Shown here piece by piece: positions 23,950 to 33,577 of a DNA stretch of 52,407 nucleotides (position 1 is the first letter of the stretch; each line of letters begins with the position of its first letter). The stretch lies in assembly GCA_021797515.1 (NCBI GenBank), contig JAJZZP010000186.1, positions 1 through 52,407 on the forward strand. Reading direction: 5' to 3'. This DNA comes from Bacillota bacterium. Its GTDB lineage: Bacteria; Bacillota; Sulfobacillia; Sulfobacillales; Sulfobacillaceae. Below the pieces are notes generated by a model. The model worked only from the letters and a program-made list of their open reading frames with translations. It was not told the DNA's origin and made no database searches. A program made the position numbers and the translations under genes.

Positions 23950-24489
23950 ATGTCAAGGATTGGCAAAATGCCTATCATGGTGCCCGCTGGAGTTGAAGTG
24001 ACGGTGCAAGGGCAGCATGTACGGGTCAAAGGACCGAAAGGAATCTTGGAACGTACATTACGACCAAATGTGCGGGTGGCAATTGTAGAAGGCCGGATTG
24101 AGCTATTGCCGGTAGACGAAAGTGGAGAAGCCCGCGCCCAGTGGGGACTTTCGCGTTCCTTGGTGGCCAACATGGTGGATGGGGTCTCTAAAGGTTTTCG
24201 TCGGCATTTGGAACTTGCCGGGGTTGGGTACCGGGCGTCTAAACAGGGCAATAAATTGGTGCTAACCGTCGGCTATTCGCATCCTGTGGAAATTGAACCG
24301 CCGGAAGGAGTCGACTTTGAGGTTCCCAACCCCACCAACGTGTTTGTCAACGGCTACGACAAAGAGACCGTTGGTGCTGTGGCGGCCAAGGTGCGTGGCG
24401 TTCGGCCCCCAGAGCCCTATAAGGGCAAGGGCATTCATTATAAAGGTGAAAAAATAATCCGTAAGGTTGGAAAGACTGGAAAGAAGTGA
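23950..24489 (+). CDS. rplF: 50S ribosomal protein L6
   Basis: L6 lies near the factor-binding site of the 50S subunit. The 179-residue product starts [17 protein letters not shown] and has the duplicated-fold pattern with VEGVSKGF-like ([20 protein letters not shown]) and the C-terminal [19 protein letters not shown] signature. ATG 23950 follows AAGGAGGAGAACG. Length is normal. Confidence 0.97.
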   Translation: MSRIGKMPIMVPAGVEVTVQGQHVRVKGPKGILERTLRPNVRVAIVEGRIELLPVDESGEARAQWGLSRSLVANMVDGVSKGFRRHLELAGVGYRASKQGNKLVLTVGYSHPVEIEPPEGVDFEVPNPTNVFVNGYDKETVGAVAAKVRGVRPPEPYKGKGIHYKGEKIIRKVGKTGKK

Positions 24490-24499
24490 GGGATAGCAC

Positions 24500-24865
24500 G
24501 TGTATAACCGATTTGACAGGAACGCGGCCCGTAAACACCGTCACTTGAGGATTCGAAAAAAGGTGCATGGTACCCCTGAACGGCCGCGCCTTAATGTCTA
24601 TCGATCAAATTTGAACATTTATGCTCAGATCATTGACGATAGCACGGGGCGAACCCTTGCGGCGGCGTCTACGCTGGACCCCGCCTTGAAATCAGAGCCG
24701 GGCCGCCTGACCGTAGCGAAATCACGATTGGTGGGACTGTTGGTAGCGGAACGAGCCCGTGCTCGCGGGGTAACCAAGGTCGTGTTTGACCGCGGTGGAT
24801 ACAAGTACCATGGCCGGGTCAAAGCATTGGCAGACGGGGCGCGCGAGGCGGGTTTGGAATTTTAA
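24500..24865 (+). CDS. rplR: 50S ribosomal protein L18
   Basis: L18 brings 5S rRNA into the large subunit with L5. The 121-residue product has [37 protein letters not shown] and the C-terminal [20 protein letters not shown]. The start is GTG 24500 behind a modest GAGGGATAG site. It lies ten bases after rplF and ends 16 bases before rpsE. Confidence 0.96.
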   Translation: MYNRFDRNAARKHRHLRIRKKVHGTPERPRLNVYRSNLNIYAQIIDDSTGRTLAAASTLDPALKSEPGRLTVAKSRLVGLLVAERARARGVTKVVFDRGGYKYHGRVKALADGAREAGLEF

Positions 24866-24881
24866 GACCGGGAGGGACACT

Positions 24882-25415
24882 ATGGCACGGCCACAATCAC
24901 AAGGGCAAGATGGGAAGCCGGGAAGTGAATTTAAGGAAAAAGTCGTTTCAATTAACCGTGTGGCTAAAGTGGTCAAAGGCGGTCGGCGATTCAGCTTTAG
25001 TGCGTTGGTTGTCGTGGGTGACGAAAACGGCAAAGTCGGCGTAGGGTTAGGAAAAGCGGCAGAGATTCCGGAAGCGATCCGCAAGGGCATTGAAGACGCG
25101 AAAAAACACATGGTCAGGGTACCCCGTTTGGGCACGACCGTACCTCACCAAGTGATTGGCGAGTTTGGTGCCGGACGGGTACTCATAAAGCCTGCCGCTC
25201 CGGGAACCGGGGTTATCGCCGGCGGACCAGTGCGCGCAGTGCTGGAGGCTTGCGGGGTTAAAGACGTGTTGACCAAATCGCTGGGGTCGGCTAATCCCAA
25301 CAACGTGGTGGCGGCCACTATGAATGGGCTAAGCCAGTTGAAGAGTGCGGACCATGTCGCCCGGATTCGAGGACTTACGGTGCGTCAGGTTTTAGGGGGA
25401 GCGCATCATGGCTAA
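24882..25415 (+). CDS. rpsE: 30S ribosomal protein S5
   Basis: S5 sits at the back of the 30S subunit and affects decoding accuracy and mRNA unwinding. The 177-residue product has [19 protein letters not shown] near residue 20 and [17 protein letters not shown], then [13 protein letters not shown]-like sequence. I chose ATG 24882 because GGGAGGG at 24870-24876 precedes it; the in-frame reading from 24786 lies within rplR. It overlaps rpmD by eight bases. Confidence 0.95.
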   Translation: MARPQSQGQDGKPGSEFKEKVVSINRVAKVVKGGRRFSFSALVVVGDENGKVGVGLGKAAEIPEAIRKGIEDAKKHMVRVPRLGTTVPHQVIGEFGAGRVLIKPAAPGTGVIAGGPVRAVLEACGVKDVLTKSLGSANPNNVVAATMNGLSQLKSADHVARIRGLTVRQVLGGAHHG

Positions 25416-25608
25416 GATTAAAATCACGTTAGTGAAAAGCCCGATTGGCTACGCGCATGATCAAAAAGATACCGTCAAACGACTTGGGTTAACTAAAATG
25501 TGGCGTACCGTGGAACATGAGGACAATGAATCCATTCGCGGTATGGTACACAAGGTGCGGCACTTGGTAAAAGTAGAAGAATCATCGGAAGGAGGGGCCA
25601 ATTCGTGA
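25408..25608 (+). CDS. rpmD: 50S ribosomal protein L30
   Basis: L30 is a small large-subunit protein. The 66-residue product starts [20 protein letters not shown] and has [18 protein letters not shown] and [12 protein letters not shown], the normal pattern. ATG 25408 follows AGGGGGAGCGCATC in the end of rpsE. Its stop overlaps the rplO start (GTGA), an arrangement suited to coupled translation. Confidence 0.96.
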   Translation: MAKIKITLVKSPIGYAHDQKDTVKRLGLTKMWRTVEHEDNESIRGMVHKVRHLVKVEESSEGGANS

Positions 25609-26042
25609 GACTGCATGATGTAGCACCAAAACCCGGTGCACGAACGGCGAAAACCCGCAGAGGACGCGGACTAGGATCGGGTCTTGGGAAAACGGCCGGG
25701 CGCGGCCACAAAGGGCAAAAGGCCCGTGCGGGCGGATCCATTCGACCCGGATTCGAGGGCGGACAGATGCCGTTGCAACGGCGGTTACCTAAGCGGGGAT
25801 TCGTTAATCCATTTCGGGTCGAGTATGAAGTGGTGAATGTCGGAGCACTTAATCTTTTTGAACCCGACACCGTTGTCACGGTGGAATTGCTGAAGCAGCA
25901 TCGGTTGGTGAGAAGGAATCTGCCAGTCAAAATCCTGGGCGAGGGGGAACTGGATCGCGCTTTGGTGATTAAAGTCAATGCCTACTCCAAATCCGCTAAA
26001 GAAAAGATTGAAGCGTTGTCAGGACGCGCCGAGGTGATATAA
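25605..26042 (+). CDS. rplO: 50S ribosomal protein L15
   Basis: L15 is a late-assembly 50S protein. The 145-residue product has the Gly/Arg-rich N-terminal extension [20 protein letters not shown] and [16 protein letters not shown], then [15 protein letters not shown]. The start is GTG 25605 behind a strong GAAGGAGGGGCC. It ends one base before secY, as usual. Confidence 0.97.
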   Translation: MRLHDVAPKPGARTAKTRRGRGLGSGLGKTAGRGHKGQKARAGGSIRPGFEGGQMPLQRRLPKRGFVNPFRVEYEVVNVGALNLFEPDTVVTVELLKQHRLVRRNLPVKILGEGELDRALVIKVNAYSKSAKEKIEALSGRAEVI

Positions 26043-26043
26043 G

Positions 26044-27339
26044 GTGGCGCAAAATGTGATGGACGCCTTTCGAGGGTCAAATCTCAGTAAGCGCATCCTA
26101 TTCACGTTGCTGATGCTGGTGATTTTTAGGGTGGGCGCCCACATCCCGATTCCGGGAGTGCATGCCTCGGTGATCCAGAGTTTATTTACCAGTGGCGCCA
26201 CAATCTTCGCCCTTTTGAACCTATTTTCTGGAGGGGCAACCGCAACGCTATCGATCTTTGCTCTTTCCATTATTCCCTATATCAATGCCAGTATTATTAT
26301 GCAATTGATGACAGTGGTTATCCCGTCGGTGGAGGAATGGTCGAAAGAGGGAGAAGAGGGCCAAAAGAAAATCACTAAAGTAACCCGTTGGCTCTCGATA
26401 GGGTTGGGCGCGTTGCAGTCCTTGGGCATTGCGTACTATCTTTATAATTTTTCGTCCAATGGTGTGTACGTCTACGTGCATCATCAGATAGGCTCGTTGT
26501 TATTGACGGCGTTGTTGTTGCTCACCGGGTCGGTTATTTTGATGTGGGTTGGCGAAGAAATTACCGATAAAGGAATTGGCAACGGGATTTCCCTTTTAGT
26601 TTTGTTCGGCATCATCTCACGGTTGCCGTTTGGTGTCGAGACGCTGTTTAAGTACATCACAGCTGGCGTACTAACGTGGCCTAAAATTGTCATATTCCTT
26701 ATCATTGCCGTGATCATTATTGCGGCTGTGGTCTATGTCAATGAGGGGCAGCGCAAGGTTCCGGTGCAATATCCCAAGCGGGTGGTAGGCCGCCGCATGT
26801 ATCAAGGGCAATCTACTCATTTGCCCATTCGAGTAAATCAGGCAGGCGTGATTCCGGTGATTTTTGCCATCTCGCTACTAATTTTGCCGTACACTATTGC
26901 CCAGTTTCTGAAAGGCAATTGGGTCACTTTCATGGAGCATTATTTTGGCATCACTTCGCCCGCGTATATTATCTTGGAGTTTTTGCTGGTGGTTGTGTTT
27001 ACTTTTTTCTACACCGATGTTGTATTTAAGGTCAACGACGTCGCGGATAACCTCAAAAAGGGCGGAGGTTATATTCCTGGGATTCGCCCAGGAAGGCCTA
27101 CGGCCGAATATCTGGCACGGGTTAGCGGTCGGTTGACAGCAGTGGGCGCCGTGTTTTTAGGGTTGGTTGCGATATTGCCTAGTTTTGTAACCATGGGCAT
27201 GGGCGTTAACGGCCTGTACTTCGGCGGTACCTCGTTGCTCATTATCGTCGGCGTGAGTTTGGACACCTTAAAACAGATGCAAGCGCAAATGCTGATGAGA
27301 AATTACCAGGGATTTATGAAAGGCGGAGGACGGTCATGA
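26044..27339 (+). CDS. secY: Preprotein translocase subunit SecY
   Basis: SecY is the channel subunit of the Sec translocon in the cytoplasmic membrane. The 431-residue product has ten hydrophobic segments; landmarks are FRVGAHIPIPGV in helix 1, SIIPYINASIIMQLM, and GGYIPGIRPGRPTAEYL in the C-terminal loop. It starts at GTG 26044, one base after rplO, and overlaps adk by four bases. With secE (634) and an unseen secG it forms the translocon. Confidence 0.97.
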   Translation: MAQNVMDAFRGSNLSKRILFTLLMLVIFRVGAHIPIPGVHASVIQSLFTSGATIFALLNLFSGGATATLSIFALSIIPYINASIIMQLMTVVIPSVEEWSKEGEEGQKKITKVTRWLSIGLGALQSLGIAYYLYNFSSNGVYVYVHHQIGSLLLTALLLLTGSVILMWVGEEITDKGIGNGISLLVLFGIISRLPFGVETLFKYITAGVLTWPKIVIFLIIAVIIIAAVVYVNEGQRKVPVQYPKRVVGRRMYQGQSTHLPIRVNQAGVIPVIFAISLLILPYTIAQFLKGNWVTFMEHYFGITSPAYIILEFLLVVVFTFFYTDVVFKVNDVADNLKKGGGYIPGIRPGRPTAEYLARVSGRLTAVGAVFLGLVAILPSFVTMGMGVNGLYFGGTSLLIIVGVSLDTLKQMQAQMLMRNYQGFMKGGGRS

Positions 27340-27998
27340 GACTGGTCTTACTTGGGGGACCGGGGGCCGGCAAAGGTACACAGGCCACAGCCTTGGCGCA
27401 ACACTGGCACATTGTCCATATTTCGACGGGAGACTTGTTTCGCTACCATCGAGACCACGGTACGGAACTGGGTGTTTTGGCCAATCAGTACATGACTCAA
27501 GGGCAATTAGTTCCCGACGAATTGACCGAGAAGATGGTGGAGGACCGCATCGGCCAATCGGATGTGGCCGTTCAAGGGGGATTTGTTCTCGACGGATTTC
27601 CCCGCACGGTACCGCAAGGGCAAGCACTATCGGCAATATTGGCTTCCCAGCATCAACATTTAGATGCGGTGCTCTATATTTTCGTACCCGAAGAGATATT
27701 GGAGGAGCGTTTGGTTGGGCGCCGTGTGTGTCCTAAATGCCAGGCCAACTACCACGTCACATTTCATTCGCCTCGTGTGGCCGATACCTGTGACACCTGT
27801 GGGGCGGCGCTAATCCAGCGCGAAGATGATCGACCACTCACGGTACAGACCCGATTGAGGGTGTATCAGGAGCAAACTTCGCCGCTCATTGCGTTTTATG
27901 AGAAGGTGGGGCTTTTGCGCACCGTCGATGGCAATCAACCACCCGAACGGGTTACGCGTGCTCTAGTGGCGGCTGCGGGGAAGGTTGCCGATGATTGA
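27336..27998 (+). CDS. adk: Adenylate kinase, zinc-LID type
   Basis: Adk balances ATP, ADP and AMP (ATP + AMP to 2 ADP) in the cytoplasm. The 220-residue product has the P-loop GGPGAGKGTQA at residues 7-17, DGFPRT and a LID domain with CPKC and CDTC pairs, the zinc-binding form common in Gram-positive and thermophilic bacteria. ATG 27336 overlaps the secY stop. It is followed by map, overlapping by eight bases. Confidence 0.97.
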   Translation: MRLVLLGGPGAGKGTQATALAQHWHIVHISTGDLFRYHRDHGTELGVLANQYMTQGQLVPDELTEKMVEDRIGQSDVAVQGGFVLDGFPRTVPQGQALSAILASQHQHLDAVLYIFVPEEILEERLVGRRVCPKCQANYHVTFHSPRVADTCDTCGAALIQREDDRPLTVQTRLRVYQEQTSPLIAFYEKVGLLRTVDGNQPPERVTRALVAAAGKVADD

Positions 27999-28755
27999 AC
28001 TGAAAAGTGCGCGTGACCGCGAGCGCATGCGCAAGGCAGGACGGGTAGTGGCTGAGGTTCTGCAAGTATTGAAACAGTCGACGAAAATCGGGATGACGAC
28101 GCGAGAACTCGACGTTATCGCCGACCGAGAAATTCGGGCCCGCCAGGCGATTCCCGTATTCAGGGGCTACCACGGTTATCCGGCCAGTGTGTGCGTGTCT
28201 GTCAATCATGAAGTGGTCCATGGCATTCCAGGAAACCGAAAACTGCGGCGGCATGACCTGGTAAGCTTGGATCTAGGAGCTACGGTGGAGGGCTTTGTCG
28301 GTGATGCGGCATTTTCGTTTTTTTTGGATGGCGCCCCCGACGACGCCTCTGCCAGACTCTTGGAGGTCACCGAGGAGTCGCTTTATCAGGGAATTAAGTC
28401 GGCGGTTGTTGGAGGCCACTTGGGGGATATCTCTCACGCTGTGCAATCCTATGTGGAGGCGCATGGTTTTTCTGTGGTAAGAGATTTTGTCGGCCATGGG
28501 ATAGGCCGACAAATGCATGAAGATCCGCAGGTGCCTAATTACGGAACTCCAGGGCGAGGCGTGCTATTGCGAGGTGGTCTTGCGCTAGCCATTGAACCGA
28601 TGGTTAATATGGGGAGCTTTGACGTTGATGTGCTTGACGATGGATGGACGGTGGTTACTCGTGACGGCAGTTTGTCGGCGCATTTTGAACACACAATTTT
28701 TTTGGATGAAAACGGGCCAGAAATTTTAACTGCAATTGATCGCCAAATCCGTTAA
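27991..28755 (+). CDS. map: Methionine aminopeptidase, type I
   Basis: Map removes the N-terminal methionine from new proteins using two metal ions. The 254-residue product has the expected ligands: Asp in DLGATVEGFVGDAAF (two Asp), His in GHGIGRQMHEDPQ, Glu in AIEPMV and Glu in EHTIFL, and the substrate histidine in VNHEVVHGIP. ATG 27991 follows GGGGAAGG at 27976-27983; a TTG two codons earlier is possible. The adk-map-infA order is typical. Confidence 0.97.
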   Translation: MIELKSARDRERMRKAGRVVAEVLQVLKQSTKIGMTTRELDVIADREIRARQAIPVFRGYHGYPASVCVSVNHEVVHGIPGNRKLRRHDLVSLDLGATVEGFVGDAAFSFFLDGAPDDASARLLEVTEESLYQGIKSAVVGGHLGDISHAVQSYVEAHGFSVVRDFVGHGIGRQMHEDPQVPNYGTPGRGVLLRGGLALAIEPMVNMGSFDVDVLDDGWTVVTRDGSLSAHFEHTIFLDENGPEILTAIDRQIR

Positions 28756-28849
28756 AATAGATCGGATACCGTCGTCTTAGAGTGGCACAATGTGGGAAGT
28801 ATAGGCATTGGAGGATTTTTATCACATCCTAAGGAAGGGAGGGGGTTAG

Positions 28850-29068
28850 ATGGCCAAAGAAGACGCGATTGAAGTCGAGGGAACAGTGATCGAACCATTG
28901 CCGAACGCCATGTTTAGGGTAGAATTGCCTAATGGCCACAAGGTACTGGCACACGTTTCAGGAAAAATTCGTATGCACTTTATAAAAATCTTACCGGGAG
29001 ACCGTGTGACCGTGCAGTTGTCACCTTACGATCTCACGCGCGGACGGATTACTTATCGTTACAAGTAG
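28850..29068 (+). CDS. infA: Translation initiation factor IF-1
   Basis: IF-1 binds the A site of the 30S subunit during initiation. The 72-residue OB-fold protein starts [19 protein letters not shown] and has [20 protein letters not shown] and the C-terminal RGRITYRYK, all standard. ATG 28850 follows AAGGAAGGGAGGGGG. A 94-base gap precedes it, the largest within the spc block; I see no clear promoter there. No KOW-type L14e-like gene lies between map and infA. Confidence 0.97.
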   Translation: MAKEDAIEVEGTVIEPLPNAMFRVELPNGHKVLAHVSGKIRMHFIKILPGDRVTVQLSPYDLTRGRITYRYK

Positions 29069-29100
29069 GGAAGGGCAACGGTTGATGAGGAGGGACAGAC

Positions 29101-29214
29101 ATGAAGGTCCGTGCATCGGTCAAACCGATCTGCGAAAAATGCAAGGTGATAAAGCGCCATGGCCGTGTCATGGTGATTTGCGAAAACCCTAAGCATAAAC
29201 AGGCGCAGGGTTAA
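29101..29214 (+). CDS. rpmJ: 50S ribosomal protein L36
   Basis: L36 is the smallest large-subunit protein. The 37-residue product starts [19 protein letters not shown] and contains Cys11, Cys14, Cys27 and His32, the zinc-ribbon (C+) pattern. ATG 29101 follows GAGGAGGGACAGAC. The usual order infA-rpmJ-rpsM-rpsK-rpsD-rpoA-rplQ is kept. Confidence 0.96.
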   Translation: MKVRASVKPICEKCKVIKRHGRVMVICENPKHKQAQG

Positions 29215-29231
29215 AGACAGGAGGCTCCTAG

Positions 29232-29603
29232 ATGGCACGTGTTGCAGGAATTGACTTACCCAGGGACAAGCGGGTTGAAGCCGCTTTGCCCTACATCTAT
29301 GGCATTGGTTGGCCCGCATCCCAAAAAATATTGAAGCAGGCTGCGGTGGATCCAGACACTCGGGTGCGAGACTTAACCGAAGAAGAGGTCGTACGGATTC
29401 GGGAAGTTGTTGACCATGAATATCGCGTGGAAGGCGATTTACGCCGTGAAGTGCAGATGAACATCAAGCGCCTTATTGATATTGGCAGCTATCGCGGTCT
29501 TAGGCACCGTCGTGGCATGCCCGTGCGCGGGCAACGCACCAAGACCAACGCGCGAACCCGCAAGGGCCCGCGACGAACTGTAGGAGCAAAGAGAAAGAAG
29601 TAA
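29232..29603 (+). CDS. rpsM: 30S ribosomal protein S13
   Basis: S13 forms intersubunit bridges from the 30S head. The 123-residue product starts [19 protein letters not shown] and has [32 protein letters not shown] and the basic tail [20 protein letters not shown] 29232 follows CAGGAGGCTCCTAG; the GGAG/CTCC pair here might form a small stem but leaves the start normal. Confidence 0.97.
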   Translation: MARVAGIDLPRDKRVEAALPYIYGIGWPASQKILKQAAVDPDTRVRDLTEEEVVRIREVVDHEYRVEGDLRREVQMNIKRLIDIGSYRGLRHRRGMPVRGQRTKTNARTRKGPRRTVGAKRKK

Positions 29604-29628
29604 AACCTAGGGAGGGATTCCAGGAATT

Positions 29629-30021
29629 ATGCCAACGCGTCGTGTCACACGAACCAAACGACGTGACCGCCGTCACGTCGATCATGGAACGGCTCATATT
29701 CGTTCGACATTCAACAATACCATTGTTACGATTACCGATCCCCAAGGGAACACCTTATCGTGGGCGTCGGCCGGTCAGTCAGGATTCAAAGGATCTCGCA
29801 AAAGCACACCGTTCGCCGCCCAAATGGCTGCAGAAACTGCTGCCAAGGGCGCAATGGAGTATGGGGTTAAAGAGGTGGAAGTGTTGGTGAAAGGACCAGG
29901 ATCGGGACGCGAAGCAGCTATCCGATCATTGCAGTCAGCAGGATTGGAGGTTAGTTTGATTAAAGACGTAACCCCCATTCCGCATAACGGATGTCGTCCC
30001 CCGAAGCGACGACGAGTCTAA
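29629..30021 (+). CDS. rpsK: 30S ribosomal protein S11
   Basis: S11 lies on the 30S platform near the exit-site mRNA. The 130-residue product has [21 protein letters not shown], then [19 protein letters not shown] and the C-terminal [18 protein letters not shown], which is characteristic. ATG 29629 follows GGGAGGGATTCCAGG. Confidence 0.97.
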   Translation: MPTRRVTRTKRRDRRHVDHGTAHIRSTFNNTIVTITDPQGNTLSWASAGQSGFKGSRKSTPFAAQMAAETAAKGAMEYGVKEVEVLVKGPGSGREAAIRSLQSAGLEVSLIKDVTPIPHNGCRPPKRRRV

Positions 30022-30046
30022 CCACAGAAAGGAAGGAGGCGCACAA

Positions 30047-30670
30047 ATGGCACGTTACACAGGACCTGTATGCCGATTGTGTCGGCGTGAGGGTGTAAAA
30101 CTGTATCTTAAGGGAGAAAAGTGCTTTACGGATAAATGTCCAGTATCGCGACGTGCTTATCCGCCGGGTCAACATGGGCTAGGGCGTCGTAAACTTTCTG
30201 AATACGGAGTGCAATTGCGTGAAAAGCAAAAAGCTCGCCGTACCTATGGCATTATGGAGGGCCAGTTTTCCCGTTACTTTGAGCGGGCCTCTAAGAAAAA
30301 AGGCGTCACTGGACAGGTTTTGCTTGAACTTTTGGAGCGACGTTTAGACAACGTCGTGTATCGCATGGGGCTAGCCTCTTCACGGGCCGAAGCTCGCCAA
30401 CTCATTCGCCATGGACATTTTCAGGTAAACCGGCGAAGAGTGGATATTCCGTCGTTTTCTGTTAAACCAGGTGATGTCGTAGAGGTCCGGGAGACCAGCC
30501 GCCAAAAAACTCGCTTCAAAGAGATGGCACAGAGCCCATCGCGAGGCATACCCGGGTGGTTGGAAGTAGATGCCGAAGCACTGCGCGGAACTATGGTGCG
30601 AATGCCTAATCGGGAAGAAATTGAGGCACCGGTTCAAGAGCAGCTTATTGTTGAGTACTACTCACGTTAA
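30047..30670 (+). CDS. rpsD: 30S ribosomal protein S4, zinc-binding type
   Basis: S4 starts 30S assembly and, in some bacteria, represses the alpha operon. The 207-residue product starts [20 protein letters not shown] with four cysteines near 9, 12, 26 and 31, the zinc-binding N-terminus. The S4 RNA-binding domain includes [19 protein letters not shown] and [18 protein letters not shown] 30047 follows AAGGAAGGAGGC. It precedes rpoA by 55 bases. Confidence 0.97.
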   Translation: MARYTGPVCRLCRREGVKLYLKGEKCFTDKCPVSRRAYPPGQHGLGRRKLSEYGVQLREKQKARRTYGIMEGQFSRYFERASKKKGVTGQVLLELLERRLDNVVYRMGLASSRAEARQLIRHGHFQVNRRRVDIPSFSVKPGDVVEVRETSRQKTRFKEMAQSPSRGIPGWLEVDAEALRGTMVRMPNREEIEAPVQEQLIVEYYSR

Positions 30671-30690
30671 TCGGCAAGAGTGGGCATGGG

Positions 30691-30725
30691 AAAGGGGGCG
30701 AAGGCCTGCAACGCAGGCCGTGTGA
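30691..30725 (+). promoter_or_regulatory. Hairpin between ribosome site and rpoA start
   Basis: AAAGGGGG at 30691-30698 is the only clear ribosome site before rpoA, but lies 27 bases from ATG 30726. A perfect seven-pair hairpin (GGCCTGC 30703-30709, loop AAC, GCAGGCC 30713-30719) lies between. Folding it would leave a normal effective gap of about ten bases. Confidence 0.6.
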
Positions 30726-31673
30726 ATGACCGAAATCGAGAAACCGGAAATTCGTCGCGTGGATGAAGAAAGAGAGCCCAATTACGGAGTATTTGTAGTG
30801 GAGCCGTTGGACCGTGGTTATGGGATTACCTTGGGGAACTCGTTGCGCCGCATCTTGTTGTCGTCGTTGCCAGGTACAGCGGTAACCTCGGTACGAATTG
30901 AAGGAGTTCTCCACGAGTTTTCGGTCATCCCCGGTGTTGTTGAGGACACTGCAGATATCATTTTGAATCTCAAACGGCTTGCGCTTAAGTTATGGGCCGA
31001 TGAACCCCACACGATCCGGATTGACAAGGTGGGGCCAGCTGAGGTCACAGCCGCCGATATCTTGGCAGATGCCGATGTTGATGTGCTTGACCCTTCCCAA
31101 CACATTGCCTACGTCGACGAAGGGGGCCGACTGGCTATGGATATCACTGTAGCTAGAGGCCGTGGCTACGTGCCCGCCGATAAGAACAAGCATCCAGATC
31201 AAGCCATCGGGGTTATTCCTGTTGACTCGATTTTTAGCCCGGTGCAAAAAGTGAATTGGCGAGTGGAAGATACCCGGGTTGGTCATATTACCGACTTTGA
31301 CAGGCTTAGTATTGAGGTGTGGACTGATGGTTCCTTGATGCCGGAAGAGGCCGTATCGATGGGGGCTAGAATTCTCTCAGACCACTTGCGCCTGTTCATT
31401 GAGTTGACCGATGGCGTGGAAGGTGTGCAAATCGGGGTAGAACGGGATGAAGACAAACGAGATCGACTACTGGAAATGCCCATCGAAGAACTAGATTTAT
31501 CGGTTCGTTCTTTCAACTGTCTTAAACGCGCGGGAATTAACACGGTAGGGGAATTAACCTCCAAGACTGACGAAGATATGATGAAAGTGCGAAACCTGGG
31601 TAAGAAGTCCCTGGAGGAAGTTAAGGAAAAACTGGTGACGCTGGGATTGGGCCTAAAACCCTCCGAAGAATAA
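30726..31673 (+). CDS. rpoA: DNA-directed RNA polymerase alpha subunit
   Basis: RpoA dimerises to start polymerase assembly and contacts promoter UP elements and activators. The 315-residue product has the N-terminal assembly domain ([37 protein letters not shown]) and a C-terminal domain with [19 protein letters not shown] and [16 protein letters not shown], linked by an acidic segment. ATG 30726 lacks a close ribosome site; a hairpin may bring the upstream one near. Confidence 0.98.
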   Translation: MTEIEKPEIRRVDEEREPNYGVFVVEPLDRGYGITLGNSLRRILLSSLPGTAVTSVRIEGVLHEFSVIPGVVEDTADIILNLKRLALKLWADEPHTIRIDKVGPAEVTAADILADADVDVLDPSQHIAYVDEGGRLAMDITVARGRGYVPADKNKHPDQAIGVIPVDSIFSPVQKVNWRVEDTRVGHITDFDRLSIEVWTDGSLMPEEAVSMGARILSDHLRLFIELTDGVEGVQIGVERDEDKRDRLLEMPIEELDLSVRSFNCLKRAGINTVGELTSKTDEDMMKVRNLGKKSLEEVKEKLVTLGLGLKPSEE

Positions 31674-31721
31674 AGGTGGGGGGAAGTTTGAATACGGATT
31701 TTTAGGGGAGTGGAATACAGT

Positions 31722-32066
31722 ATGCCAGGAATGCATCGCACTTTGGGGCGTATAGGGGGTCACAGACGCGCCATGCTGCGAAATTTGGTGACATCGACTT
31801 TGCGTGAAGAACGTATAGTCACCACCGTGACCCGGGCCAAGGAAGTAAACCGAGTGGTGGAGCACATGATCTCGCTGGGCAAGCGCGGAGACTTGTCGGC
31901 TCGTCGTCAAGCCCTAGCTTATATCTGGGATGAAGACGTGGTAACCAAACTGTTCACCAACATTGCACCGCGATATGTAAACCGGACGGGTGGGTACACA
32001 CGCATTATGCGGACAGGATATCGTCGGGGGGACTCTGCTCCTATGGCGATCCTTGAACTGGTGTAA
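31722..32066 (+). CDS. rplQ: 50S ribosomal protein L17
   Basis: L17 is a large-subunit protein near the tunnel exit. The 114-residue product has [40 protein letters not shown] and the C-terminal [15 protein letters not shown] chose ATG 31722 with GGGGAG at 31705-31710 upstream; ATG 31731 is an alternative. Its stop directly abuts the start of the first ECF ATPase. Confidence 0.96.
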   Translation: MPGMHRTLGRIGGHRRAMLRNLVTSTLREERIVTTVTRAKEVNRVVEHMISLGKRGDLSARRQALAYIWDEDVVTKLFTNIAPRYVNRTGGYTRIMRTGYRRGDSAPMAILELV

Positions 32067-32837
32067 ATGGCATCGATTATTTTGGAGCGGGTTTCCGTAC
32101 GATATGCTGAGGGGACCCGCGTGGCACTCGGCCCCCTGGATCTCACTATTGGGGAGGGCGAGTGCCTGTTAGTTACTGGATCCAATGGTTCGGGCAAAAC
32201 CACCTTAGCCAGAGCCCTGACGGGGGTTGTGCCTTTAAGTGCTGGCCACATTCGAATGAGTACCGGGCTCGACCACACTAAGTGGCCTCCAGGGACGATA
32301 GGATGGGTCCAACAAAACCCGCGCCAACAGATGGTGGGCGCGACGGTAGCGGAAGACATCGGATTAGCGCCGTTATGGCTGGGCAAGACCTGGAATCAGG
32401 CACTGGCACAAGGACAGAACTCACTTAGAGAATTCGGATTGGAGCAATGGGCACAGTACAAGCCGTCTCATCTTTCGGGGGGATGGCAGCATATGGCGGC
32501 TCTGGCCGCAGTGCACGCTCAGGATCCGACCTTGGTGATCTTGGACGAACCTGATGCGATGCTAGATTCCGCTGGATTGTACCGGTTGACAGCATGGGTC
32601 AGATATCTGAGGGAACGTCATCAGACGTTCTTAATTTTGGGCCATCACGAGCGATGGGAAGAGATTGCGGACCGTGTGATAAAGTTGGAATCAGGACGGC
32701 TTGTCGCGGACGAAACGACGAGCTGCCGTGTTAATGAGGAGTGGCGACAGTTCTTGAGAGGATGGTGGGTTGGTGCTGACCAACCAACGGTGACTGAGGT
32801 GATGTCAGAACTATGTCATGGCAGATTGAACATTTAA
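32067..32837 (+). CDS. ECF transporter ATP-binding protein, first copy
   Basis: This is one of two ATPases that power energy-coupling-factor vitamin or metal uptake, working with an EcfT membrane protein and separate substrate-binding S subunits. The 256-residue protein has Walker A GSNGSGKTT, Q-loop WVQQNPRQ, signature LSGGWQHM and Walker B LVILDEPDAMLD, with LILGHH as the switch histidine. The Trp in LSGGW replaces the usual Gln. ATG 32067 directly follows the rplQ stop. Context right after rplQ matches EcfA1 in Bacillus; the substrate cannot be told. Confidence 0.88.
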   Translation: MASIILERVSVRYAEGTRVALGPLDLTIGEGECLLVTGSNGSGKTTLARALTGVVPLSAGHIRMSTGLDHTKWPPGTIGWVQQNPRQQMVGATVAEDIGLAPLWLGKTWNQALAQGQNSLREFGLEQWAQYKPSHLSGGWQHMAALAAVHAQDPTLVILDEPDAMLDSAGLYRLTAWVRYLRERHQTFLILGHHERWEEIADRVIKLESGRLVADETTSCRVNEEWRQFLRGWWVGADQPTVTEVMSELCHGRLNI

Positions 32838-33577
32838 AAATCCCTCATAGCCATTGGGAAATTGAGTCCTTGGTCGTGCCAGACTCCGGCATTTGGGGAT
32901 TGGTAGGGCCTAACGGTGCTGGCAAGAGCCAGGTTTACGCTCGACTCATCTCGTGGTCGATTCACAGCAAGACTGCACGATTTGGTTTGGTTGCGCAAAA
33001 TCCGTTACTGCAACTAACGGAAGCTACGGTGTGGGATCAGGTGATCTGGCCATTTAGCAGGGGTAGAAACGAACTGCCTGGAGGCACTCATGACAGAGTA
33101 TCCCAGATCCTGGAGGACTGGGATTTGCTAACCTACCGTGAACAAGAGCCGTGGCGACTGAGTGGTGGGCAGCAGCGGTGTCTGGCGTTGGCAGCTATGG
33201 AATGTCTGGCACCAGACGTCTATTTGTTGGACGAACCTTTGGAAAACCTAGACTATAGCCATCGTCGCGTGTTGGAGAGTAAGATCCGAAAATGGGAGCA
33301 AAGTGCGGCGGTCATTATCACCAGTCATTTGTGGCACTGGCTGTTAACCATTGCCTCGGCGGGATGGTGGTGCCATGAAGGACTAATTCCGGGGGATTTG
33401 GGAGATCTCTGGTATCGGTTTGCTGGACAACCCGAAACCCCGTTGGAGGATTTATGGAGACGTCTGCTCGACGCGAACATGCCTGTGACACCCAGAGCTT
33501 GGACAGATCCCGCATGGGCTCGTCGCGAGGTGGTCAAAATATGGGATCGTGGCATAATCACCGAATCCACCCTTTAA
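32813..33577 (+). CDS. ECF transporter ATP-binding protein, second copy
   Basis: This 254-residue protein is the likely second ATPase of the same ECF module. It has Walker A GPNGAGKSQ (Gln where Thr is usual after Lys-Ser), VAQNPLLQLTE as Q-loop, canonical signature LSGGQQR, Walker B YLLDEPLENLD and SHLWHW for the H-loop. It overlaps the first ATPase by 25 bases and ecfT by 37, so the three are probably made together. It is diverged but keeps the core residues. Confidence 0.86.
   Translation: MSWQIEHLKIPHSHWEIESLVVPDSGIWGLVGPNGAGKSQVYARLISWSIHSKTARFGLVAQNPLLQLTEATVWDQVIWPFSRGRNELPGGTHDRVSQILEDWDLLTYREQEPWRLSGGQQRCLALAAMECLAPDVYLLDEPLENLDYSHRRVLESKIRKWEQSAAVIITSHLWHWLLTIASAGWWCHEGLIPGDLGDLWYRFAGQPETPLEDLWRRLLDANMPVTPRAWTDPAWARREVVKIWDRGIITESTL

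Noticed and set aside
28741-28849. Promoter before infA
   Set aside because: A TAAAAT at 28753-28758 has no -35 at a workable distance; the gap is more simply part of the continuous operon.
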